A stretch of DNA of 35,725 bases from Hyphomicrobiaceae bacterium (GTDB lineage Bacteria > Pseudomonadota > Alphaproteobacteria > Rhizobiales > Hyphomicrobiaceae): the NCBI GenBank assembly GCA_025350265.1, contig JANXYD010000422.1, positions 1 through 35,725 on the forward strand, read 5' to 3'. The notes beneath the pieces are model-generated. The model was not told the DNA's origin, searched no databases, and was given only the letters and a program-made list of their open reading frames with translations. Made by a program: the position numbers and the translations under genes. Each line of letters starts with the position of its first letter. Positions within the stretch are counted from its first letter, which is position 1. Below, piece after piece: positions 1-6,802 of the stretch.

Positions 1-1029
1 GAGGATGCGGTTGACCTCTTCCACCGTGAAGCTGCCGGAGATTTCACCCGAGCCGCCCAAAATCGCCGAGCGGAAGACGGGAGCCGAGATCACCTTGCCG
101 TCGAGCACGATAGCGAAGCGGCGGCCGATATTCTCGCTCGAAATCTTGCCGAACGTGCGCGCGCCCGACTGATTGAAGCTGAAGGCGATGACCGGTTGAT
201 TGGTCTGACTGTCGAACGCGGGGCTGGCGCTTTTCAGCTGCTCGCCGGTCAGAACGGGGCGCGTTTCGATCAGCTCTTCCGATGGACCGCGATCAAGTGC
301 TGGAAAAATGGAGTAGCCCGTCGGCACCCTGGTCTGCTTGGCGTCCTCGGCCGAAACCGTTGGGTGGACGAGGTGGAATGTCATTTTCGCCGCTTGCCGC
401 AGCGTGTTCTTGATGGCTTCGAGGTCTTTTTCCGTCTCGACTCCCGGCTGCTGCACCAGGATACGGTCGCGGCCCTGGCGCTGCACGGCAACTTCTTTGG
501 TGCCATCCGGATCGAGCCGTTTGCGGATCACTTCGATCGCCGCGCCGATGGCCTGCGAGGCACGGTCGTTTAGTGCCGCCTCGGTTGGCGTCAGCGTGAC
601 CAGATCTGGCCCCGCCTGCTTGATTTCGAGTTCGCGGCCACCGCCACCGGCGAGCACGTTGCCCGACGATTGCGCCATGGGCTGCAGCGCTTTCAAGCCG
701 GCTTCGACATCGCCCGCATTGGGGAAGCGAACGTTGACCGCGCCGTTCTGCACGCCCGGCGGTGTGAACACGATCTTGGCTTCGCGAAGCCGTTTGCGCA
801 CATCGTCCTGCAGGTTGACGAGCCAATCCTTGCGCAATTCGTCGAGATCCATGGTCGACAACAGATGCGCGCCGCCGCGCAGATCGAGGCCGAGCCCGAA
901 TTTATGCTTGGCGATTGCCGGCAGCGCGTCGAAGCGCTCCTTGCTCAAGAAATTCGGAATGCAAAGCAACACGCCCAAAAAGCAGACGAGCAGCGTGGCA
1001 ATGGTTTTCCACCGCGTGAATTGAAGCAT
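1..1029 (-). CDS. secD: Protein translocase subunit SecD (C-terminal end beyond window edge)
   Basis: Reverse-strand translation from ATG at 1029: MLQFTRWKTIATLLVCFLGVLLCIPNFLSKE...KFGLGLDLRGGAHLLSTMD...; GLDLRGG is a SecD signature; open to the left edge, so absent from the closed-ORF track; next to yajC. Confidence 0.95.
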   Translation of the reverse strand, partial: MLQFTRWKTIATLLVCFLGVLLCIPNFLSKERFDALPAIAKHKFGLGLDLRGGAHLLSTMDLDELRKDWLVNLQDDVRKRLREAKIVFTPPGVQNGAVNVRFPNAGDVEAGLKALQPMAQSSGNVLAGGGGRELEIKQAGPDLVTLTPTEAALNDRASQAIGAAIEVIRKRLDPDGTKEVAVQRQGRDRILVQQPGVETEKDLEAIKNTLRQAAKMTFHLVHPTVSAEDAKQTRVPTGYSIFPALDRGPSEELIETRPVLTGEQLKSASPAFDSQTNQPVIAFSFNQSGARTFGKISSENIGRRFAIVLDGKVISAPVFRSAILGGSGEISGSFTVEEVNRIL

Positions 1030-1094
1030 TGGAGACTCTGTTACGGAAGGTCACGCGCTGCGAACGACTATTGATCGCCTCAATGCGGATCCAG

Positions 1095-1601
1095 TTATTT
1101 TCTGCCGAGGAAACGCTCGATCAGGCCCTGCTCTGGCTTTTTGAATGAGGCCGGCTTCTCCACGTCAGACACATCGACGACGTCGGCATCCGGCACGGGA
1201 TTGTCGGCTTGAGACCCGCTTGTCTGGTTGCGCTGTGGCATGTTGCTCGACTTCGGTCGGTTCGGAGCATTGTCCCGCACCGGCTCGCCGCGCACGCGCA
1301 CCTCTGAAACGCTGGAGCGCACCACCTGAATGACGGTGCCCTTGGCGATTTCGACGTCGATCAGCGGATCGTCATCGCGCACCCGATTGACCTTGCCGAT
1401 TATGCCACCGGCCAGCACCACGCCGTCGCCCCGACGGATCTTGCTGACCATATCGGAGTGCTGCCTAGCCTTTTGCTGCTGCGGCCGGATCAGCAGGAAA
1501 TAGAAGATCGGCAACATCAACAACAGGGGCGCAATGCCGCCCAGCGCATCTTGCAAGCCGCCACCGGCAGCTTGGGCATAAGCGGGCGTAATGAAGAACA
1601 T
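1095..1601 (-). CDS. yajC: Preprotein translocase subunit YajC
   Basis: MFFITPAYAQAAGGGLQDALGGIAPLLLMLPIFYFLLIRPQQQKARQHSDMVSKIRRGDGVVLAGGIIGKVNRV...; typical YajC TM segment plus RPQQQKA motif; start trimmed from the 354-aa track ORF; directly upstream of secD. Confidence 0.95.
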   Translation of the reverse strand: MFFITPAYAQAAGGGLQDALGGIAPLLLMLPIFYFLLIRPQQQKARQHSDMVSKIRRGDGVVLAGGIIGKVNRVRDDDPLIDVEIAKGTVIQVVRSSVSEVRVRGEPVRDNAPNRPKSSNMPQRNQTSGSQADNPVPDADVVDVSDVEKPASFKKPEQGLIERFLGRK

Positions 1602-1771
1602 CGCGGCGAAATCCTGGAGATGGCTGCAACTGGCAAAAGAACACGCGTACGCCTGCCGTGACCGGCAACCGCTATTGGGCCGAGACATAGGCACACTGCG
1701 AGCATCGGGCAAGTGCGTAATCGCGGGCGGAGGCAAAAAGGGGGCCACAACCTGCTTCAACAGCGAAAGCG

Positions 1772-1807
1772 ATAAGCGGGCTAAGGCCCGAAACCAGCTT
1801 ATTTTTT
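1772..1807 (+). terminator. Terminator-like hairpin followed by T6, in the leader of the PhyR-like gene
   Basis: ATAAG(1772-1776)/CTTAT(1798-1802) outer stem, CGGGC(1777-1781)/GCCCG(1786-1790) inner stem with TAAG loop, a 3' bulge, then TTTTTT at 1802-1807. Confidence 0.4.
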
Positions 1808-1847
1808 GGCCGCCTCTGCTATAAGCGGACGCCGCACCAATCGCGCA

Positions 1848-2588
1848 ATGAGGTCTGTGATGCCTGCCGCCGAGGGACTTGGACTTCTGACGCTGCTGCC
1901 TTTTCTGAGGCGGTTCGCACGCGCAGTGACCGGTAGCCAAGTCGCCGGTGATGCTTACGTCGAGGCGGCGCTGGCGACACTGGTGGCTGGCAAATCGGCG
2001 AATGTACCGGCGCGCATTGCACTTTACCGCTCGGTTTTGGCCCAGGCAAATGCCCAGCCGACCGAGCAGGTGGCAGACTTTACCCCCATCGGACGCCAAG
2101 CCTATCTGCTCTGCGCGATGGAGCAATTCACGGTGCAGGACGCCGCTCTGGTCCTTCAAATGACCGAGGACGATGTGAACAGCCTGCTCGAGGATTCAAG
2201 CGCGGACATCTCAAATCAAATCACGACCGACGTGGTCATCATCGAAGACGAACCGTTGATCGTTATGGAATTGGATTTTCTTTTACAAGAGATGGGGCAT
2301 CGCGTCGTCAGAGTAGCGCGCACGGAGCGCGAAGCTGTGGACGCGGTTCTGCAAACGCGGCCGGGTCTCGTCCTATCAGACATCCAACTTGCCGACGGCA
2401 GTTCCGGTCTTGACGCGATAAATCAGATTCTGCGCGACTTTTCCGTTCCGGTCATTTTCATTACAGCTTATCCCGAGCGGCTGCTCACCGGAACGAAGCC
2501 CGAGCCGACTTTTCTGATCTCCAAACCCTACGATCGCAATGCAGTAAAGGCAGTGATCAGCCAAGCATTGTTCTTCGAAAGGGGCTAG
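1848..2588 (+). CDS. phyR: PhyR-type general stress response regulator (sigma-like N-terminal domain plus receiver domain)
   Basis: N-term ...LLPFLRRFARAVTGSQVAGDAYVEAALATLV (ECF sigma-like), C-term TDVVIIEDEPLIVMELDFLLQEMGHRV...LVLSDIQLADGSSGLDAI...VPVIFITAYPERLLTG..PEPTFLISKPY, characteristic of PhyR. Start could be 1848 or 1860. Confidence 0.85.
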   Translation: MRSVMPAAEGLGLLTLLPFLRRFARAVTGSQVAGDAYVEAALATLVAGKSANVPARIALYRSVLAQANAQPTEQVADFTPIGRQAYLLCAMEQFTVQDAALVLQMTEDDVNSLLEDSSADISNQITTDVVIIEDEPLIVMELDFLLQEMGHRVVRVARTEREAVDAVLQTRPGLVLSDIQLADGSSGLDAINQILRDFSVPVIFITAYPERLLTGTKPEPTFLISKPYDRNAVKAVISQALFFERG

Positions 2589-2601
2589 ATCAGCGTCGAA
2601 C

Positions 2602-3063
2602 TTACCGCAGCAACGCTAACTCCATGAAAACGCTCAATGGGTCCGCTGAATAATTGCCGAATGGGCCGCATTCGACGAACCCCGCCCGACGATATAATGA
2701 AATGGCCTCGGGCTGATTGATCCCGGTTTCGAGTTGCAGCAGCGTCACACCAGCGGCGTCGGCAGCGTCGACGAGGTTAGCCAGCAGCATCCCCCCGACG
2801 CCCCCGCCGCGACAGTTTGGATCGACCCACATCCGCTTGATCTCGGCGCTGCCGCCTTCGCCGCGCACTAGCGCGCCGCAACCGACGGCCATGCCCTGCC
2901 GCCGCGCTACCACAAAATGCACGTCCGGCCGCAGCAATGCTGCCACATCGACGAAGTGATTGCTTTCGGCCGGATACAGCGCCGCCATATAGGCTTCGGA
3001 GGCGGCGAAGAATGCGCCAACTTCGGGTTGATCGGGGGATTCCGTGGCTAAGGTAATTTCCAT
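2602..3063 (-). CDS. GNAT family N-acetyltransferase
   Basis: MEITLATESPDQPEV...AEIKRMWVDPNCRGGGVGGMLLANLVDAADAAGVTLLQLETGINQPEAISLYRRAGFVECGPFGNY; acetyl-CoA binding motif (R/Q-x-x-G-x-G/A-like) and YRRAGF motif. Confidence 0.9.
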   Translation of the reverse strand: MEITLATESPDQPEVGAFFAASEAYMAALYPAESNHFVDVAALLRPDVHFVVARRQGMAVGCGALVRGEGGSAEIKRMWVDPNCRGGGVGGMLLANLVDAADAAGVTLLQLETGINQPEAISLYRRAGFVECGPFGNYSADPLSVFMELALLR

Positions 3064-3069
3064 TTGGTC

Positions 3070-3244
3070 CCCTGTTAACCACACGCCAGCACTCGCTTCG
3101 CGAACAGGGCTGCCGCCTTATCACCCGCATGACGGGTGCCCCCTCATACTCCCCTCTTTTCTGAAATCAGAAGGCGGGCGGTCCGGAGGGTGTCCCTCCG
3201 GCCAGAGAACGAGGGCTGGCCCTCGTTTCGCGCGAGAGCGCGAA
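3070..3244. repeat. Cluster of six inverted repeats/hairpins in a divergent intergenic region
   Basis: CCCTGTT(3070-3076)/AACAGGG(3103-3109) enclosing TCGC-TTC-GCGA; CACCCG/CGGGTG 3122-3138; TTCTGA-AA-TCAGAA 3159-3172; CCGGAGGG-TGT-CCCTCCGG 3183-3201; AACGAGGG-CTGG-CCCTCGTT 3208-3227; TTCGCGC-GAGA-GCGCGAA 3227-3244. Confidence 0.8.
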
Positions 3245-3300
3245 TTGCCGGGATCACCGCATTATGATCTAACATTGGCAAACACAGGGAACCGCCACCC

Positions 3301-4167
3301 ATGAAAACCGCCGACCTCGTCGCCATCGACGTCCACACGCATGCCGAAGTATCGTGCCGCCAGCCGCACGACGTCGCCTGGCAACCGTATGACGACGCGG
3401 CGAGCAAGTATTTCAAGGTCGGCAAGCGCCCGACGATCGACGAAACGGTGGCCTACTACCGTGAGCGCAAGATCGGCCTGATCATGTTCACGGTGGACAG
3501 CGAATTCCAGATCGGAGCCAAGCGCATTCCCAATCAGGAAGTTGCCGACGCAGCCTTGGCCAACTCCGACATGATGATGGCGTTCGCGTCAATCGATCCG
3601 CACAAGGGCCGCATGGGCGTACGCGAGGCGCGCGACCTGATCACGGCGGGCGTGATCAAGGGCTTCAAATTCCACCCGACGGTGCAGGGTTTTTTCCCCA
3701 ACGACCGCATGGCGTATCAGCTCTATGAGGTGATCGCTGAACACAAGCTGCCGGCGATTTTCCATTCCGGCCATTCCGGCATCGGCACAAATATGCCCGG
3801 CGGTGGCGGGCTCAGGCTGAAATATTCAAACCCTATCCACATCGACGACGTGGCGGTCGATTTTCCCGACATGAAGATCATCATCGCGCATCCGTCGTGG
3901 CCGTGGCAGTCGGAGGCGCTGTCGGTATGCCTGCACAAGCCCAACGTGTTCATCGACCTGAGCGGCTGGAGCCCGAAGTATTTCCCCGAGGAACTGGTGC
4001 GCTACGCCAACGGGCAGCTCAAGCACAAGATGCTGTTCGGCTCCGATTTCCCGCTTATTGCGCCGGACCGCTGGATCAAGGACTTCAAAGAAGCCGGCTT
4101 CAAACCCGAAGTGCATGATTTGATACTGAAGCAGAACGCGATCCGGGCGTTGGGGCTGGAGGGGTGA
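3301..4167 (+). CDS. Amidohydrolase-2 (TIM-barrel, ACMSD-like) family protein
   Basis: MKTADLVAIDVHTHAEV... (HxH metal motif), ...GFKFHPTVQGFFPND..., ...AIFHSGHSG..., ...IIIAHPSWPWQSEA..., ...MLFGSDFPLIAPDRWI... Confidence 0.9.
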   Translation: MKTADLVAIDVHTHAEVSCRQPHDVAWQPYDDAASKYFKVGKRPTIDETVAYYRERKIGLIMFTVDSEFQIGAKRIPNQEVADAALANSDMMMAFASIDPHKGRMGVREARDLITAGVIKGFKFHPTVQGFFPNDRMAYQLYEVIAEHKLPAIFHSGHSGIGTNMPGGGGLRLKYSNPIHIDDVAVDFPDMKIIIAHPSWPWQSEALSVCLHKPNVFIDLSGWSPKYFPEELVRYANGQLKHKMLFGSDFPLIAPDRWIKDFKEAGFKPEVHDLILKQNAIRALGLEG

Positions 4168-4411
4168 GCGGACGCTTTTATTTGGCGGTTTGAACCTACC
4201 GGTTGCCTTGCTTTTGTGGCCGCCTTTGCGGCCATGACGGCAAGGTTGATTTTGGTCGCGCCCGTCGAGCACCATTGCAAAACGAATTTCAAAAGGGCTG
4301 ATCCTTTTGTGGGAGCGCGAGGACAACGCCCTCGTCCTGGCTTCATGATGAATTCCCGATCTAGTTGCATTGCAACCCTAAGATGCGCATTGTTTCGGCA
4401 CTCCTTGTTGG

Positions 4412-4449
4412 AGACGCTGCCACCGCGAGGCCTCGCGGGCGCGGCGTCT
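4412..4449. repeat. 38-bp imperfect palindrome
   Basis: AGACGCTGCCACCGCGAGG|CCTCGCGGGCGCGGCGTCT; half-sites agree at 16 of 19 positions, with a perfect 16-bp core CCGCGAGGCCTCGCGG at 4423-4438. Confidence 0.75.
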
Positions 4450-4505
4450 GAGACAGGGGCGCGGATGGAAACCATCTGAAGAATGGTGCCGGTCGATGAC
4501 ACGGT

Positions 4506-4605
4506 AACCGGCTAAAGAGCCTGAAAGCGGCGACGACCGAGGCGGGTGAAAGCCCCGACGACCGGGGCCGGTGAAAACCCGGACAAGTCAGGGTGGTGAA
4601 AACCC
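4506..4605. repeat. 25-bp-period tandem repeat, three clear copies plus a degenerate fourth
   Basis: 4531 CGACGACCGAGGCGGGTGAAAGCCC, 4556 CGACGACCGGGGCCGGTGAAAACCC, 4581 GGACAAGTCAGGGTGGTGAAAACCC; 4506-4530 AACCGGCTAAAGAGCCTGAAAGCGG is a weaker match in the same phase. Confidence 0.75.
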
Positions 4606-4759
4606 CGCCCGATGGCGCCATCCGCGCTCCGCTCTCAGACGCTGCTGCGTCGCGGCGATTTTGGTGCCGCCGCGCGGCGTTAACCAGTTAACCATGCTTG
4701 GACGTCTGCCTGTTCCGTTCTGCCTGCGAGTTGGGCAGTCTCAGGCCCGGCGTCTGCCG

Positions 4760-5224
4760 TCAGGGCTCCTGCACCTCGGCGTCGGGGTACATATCGGTGG
4801 TGGCGTAGTACGGCTTGATGTCGAGCAACGGCGTGCCGTCGAACCAATCGAGTGCCTCGACCGTGATCAAGCCGGCGGCCAACCCGAGCGACGATCGACG
4901 GACGATAGACATGCCGATCGGATTGGGCCGGGCGGGTGTGCGCAGCGAAAAACAACCCTGCTCGATCGGCATGTGGGTGGGCCGCTGCATCAGCGCCGCA
5001 CGGTCGACGTCGTTAAACCAGCCGAACAGAATGATATGCGTCGCGCGCTCGAGACCAAGCAAGCCTTGCCGCCACGGCAGGTCGATCATAACGGTGGCCG
5101 GGCGCTTCGCTTCGCGGGCCGCTGCCATGTTACGCGGGCAATTGCCACGCCCCCATGGCGTGCGGACATGGCCGATCGGCGTCAGGTTGAAGCCGTGAGA
5201 AATTTTGTTTGCTGCTATGGACAT
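4760..5224 (-). CDS. trmO: TsaA/TrmO family tRNA (N6-threonylcarbamoyladenosine37-N6)-methyltransferase
   Basis: FNLTPIGHVRTPWG...LLGLERATHIILFGWFNDVDRA...GCFSLRTPARPNPIGMSIVRRSSL...LDWFDGTPLLDIKPYYATTD: canonical TsaA/YaeB motifs. Confidence 0.9.
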   Translation of the reverse strand: MSIAANKISHGFNLTPIGHVRTPWGRGNCPRNMAAAREAKRPATVMIDLPWRQGLLGLERATHIILFGWFNDVDRAALMQRPTHMPIEQGCFSLRTPARPNPIGMSIVRRSSLGLAAGLITVEALDWFDGTPLLDIKPYYATTDMYPDAEVQEP

Positions 5225-5346
5225 CGGAATGAAACGGCTCCCTCATTTGGCTTGGCCAATCGCTTGTCGAGTTTTAAGGGCGGGCGCTGCGGACCCGCCA
5301 ACGTGTCTTGTTGGATGTATCGACAATCTCGCATGTACCGCTCGCT

Positions 5347-5450
5347 AGGGTCGTTCCGGTTCTGGTGGAATCGCGGAACGACCCCAGCTCATTCTTTTGC
5401 CGTGCTTCTGATCGGAAAACCGCTTCACACTGTATCCGGAAGCACTCTGG
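5347..5450 (+). repeat. Interspersed repeat copy 1: stem-loop module plus conserved GTGCTTC...GAAGCAC module
   Basis: AGGGTCGTTCCG...CGGAACGACCC (11-bp stem) followed by CGTGCTTCTGATCGGAAAACCGCTTCACACTGTATCCGGAAGCACTCT; closely matches 6624-6725 and, second module only, 14606-14670. Confidence 0.85.
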
Positions 5451-5492
5451 TTGGAAGAGCGGATGCCACTTTGCCTCGCTTGAGGTGACATA

Positions 5493-5555
5493 ATGGCCCT
5501 CGCATCGTCGAATGGCGTCCGCATCTACTTCGAAAGCGCGGGCGTCGGCAGGTAG
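5493..5555 (+). pseudogene. Truncated alpha/beta-hydrolase-like N-terminal remnant (20 aa then stop)
   Basis: ATG with upstream GAGGTGA-type Shine-Dalgarno; translates MALASSNGVRIYFESAGVGR*, like the 'NGV+IYYE..G.G' start of alpha/beta hydrolases, with no downstream HGxxG/nucleophile region. Confidence 0.45.
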
Positions 5556-5642
5556 ACGCTGGCCGAGCCGGGGCCGGTAATACAAAATTAATCTCGTTTG
5601 AGGATAGTGGACGCCTGTTTCAATTGCGTAAGGGCTTTTGTC

Positions 5643-6083
5643 ATGTCCGTAGTCAGATCACAGCACGCGGCTCAATCGCACGCAGGTCCGTTGCAACCAG
5701 CGGACCGTCGCGAATTCGGCCGGCGTCGCGGCGTCTGGCACGCCTGGATCACCCCTTCCAGCTTGCAGCGGTTGGCGTGCTGCGTGCGTAACGTTTCTGA
5801 AGGCGGCGCACTTCTGGAGCTCGCAGTGCCGGACTGGTTGCCGGTTCGCTTCGACCTGCTTGTCGATGGCGTAGATATCCGGCTTGAATGCGACTTGCGT
5901 CATCGTGGCAGACACGGCGTCGGCGTGACGTTCTGCGATCCCACGCAGGCGCAACAGCTGATGGAATACTGCAATCTGCAGGTCGGCGCCGCGTCGCGAC
6001 AGCAACCGGCAACGACCGGCGGAATGGCGCCGCCTCGCCTCACCTCACACCTGATCCGCAGCATCTTGAAGCGGCCCGAGTAG
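5643..6083 (+). CDS. PilZ-domain-like protein
   Basis: ...ADRREFGRRRGVWHAWI...CCVRNVSEGGALLELAVPDWLPVRFDLLVDGVDIRLECDLRHRGRHGVGVTF: PilZ-like RRxxxRR and (N)xSxxG(A) pattern. The track start at 5598 would be TTG; ATG at 5643 preferred. Confidence 0.65.
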   Translation: MSVVRSQHAAQSHAGPLQPADRREFGRRRGVWHAWITPSSLQRLACCVRNVSEGGALLELAVPDWLPVRFDLLVDGVDIRLECDLRHRGRHGVGVTFCDPTQAQQLMEYCNLQVGAASRQQPATTGGMAPPRLTSHLIRSILKRPE

Positions 6084-6156
6084 GGTCGTTGCGCGATAAG
6101 ACAACGCGCGTCTTGACGCTCGCTTTCGGTGCGTCAGCGCGCTATCCTCCGTCGGC

Positions 6157-6603
6157 ATGGCCCTTTTAAAAATCATCGCCCTTGAACCGCCCGACGTGAC
6201 GATCGTGTCGGCGCATCTGCAGGACGCCGTCGTCAAGGTCGGCGACATGGCCTACAGTGCGTTCGATCGCCGGTTCGTGATGGTGTGCAACCGGTTCGAC
6301 CGGCAAGCGGCGGTGTCCACAGTCGACAACGGCGAGCGCCGCCGCGCAGCTCTCCGCATCGAGCGCGTGACGCATGTCCAGGTCAAAGGTTTTCGGGCCG
6401 CCGACCGGGCAATGGTGCTATCTGTCCTCGCCCTGACGTTCACGCCCGATGCCGACCCGCAGCGCGCGCCTGCCGGCGTCGTCACGGTGGTCTGTGCGGG
6501 CGATGCGACGCTGCGATTGGAGGCGGAGTGCGTGGAACTGGTGCTCGAAGACCTCGGCCCTGCCTGGCAAGCAGCCGCCGTACCACACCATTCTGGCGAC
6601 TAA
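6157..6603 (+). CDS. DUF2948 family protein
   Basis: MALLKIIALEPPDVTIVSAHLQDAVVKVGDMAYSAFDRRFVMVCNRFDRQ...; located just upstream of hisD as in many Hyphomicrobiales. Confidence 0.85.
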   Translation: MALLKIIALEPPDVTIVSAHLQDAVVKVGDMAYSAFDRRFVMVCNRFDRQAAVSTVDNGERRRAALRIERVTHVQVKGFRAADRAMVLSVLALTFTPDADPQRAPAGVVTVVCAGDATLRLEAECVELVLEDLGPAWQAAAVPHHSGD

Positions 6604-6623
6604 CGCTTTGCACGCACGACTGC

Positions 6624-6725
6624 CAGGGTCGTTTCAGTTTTAGCGGAATCGTGGACCGACCCTGGCTCTTTTTTGTCGTGCTTCTTGACGGAAAGCCGCT
6701 TCACACTTTATCCGGAAGCACTTTA
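6624..6725 (+). repeat. Interspersed repeat copy 2: stem-loop module plus conserved module
   Basis: AGGGTCGTTTCAG...GTGGACCGACCCT then GTCGTGCTTCTTGACGGAAAGCCGCTTCACACTTTATCCGGAAGCACTTTA; same orientation as copy 1. Confidence 0.85.
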
Positions 6726-6802
6726 AGTGACACACGGCGAGCCAGCGGTTACAACAAGCCTGCGGATTAGCTCGCACGCCGCCCTCGCTCGCACGGACCC
6801 TT

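Noticed and set aside
1095-2159. 354-aa minus-strand ORF suggesting an N-terminally extended YajC
   Set aside because: Residues before MFFITPAYAQ look non-coding and overlap phyR on the other strand; the short YajC start at 1601 is typical.
4506-4605. Possible CRISPR array
   Set aside because: Units are directly adjacent with no spacers, diverge from one another, and no cas genes are present.
4571-5488. 305-aa plus-strand ORF across trmO and the repeat
   Set aside because: Antisense to trmO and ends in the repeat-derived string GKPLHTVSGSTL, so it is an artefact.
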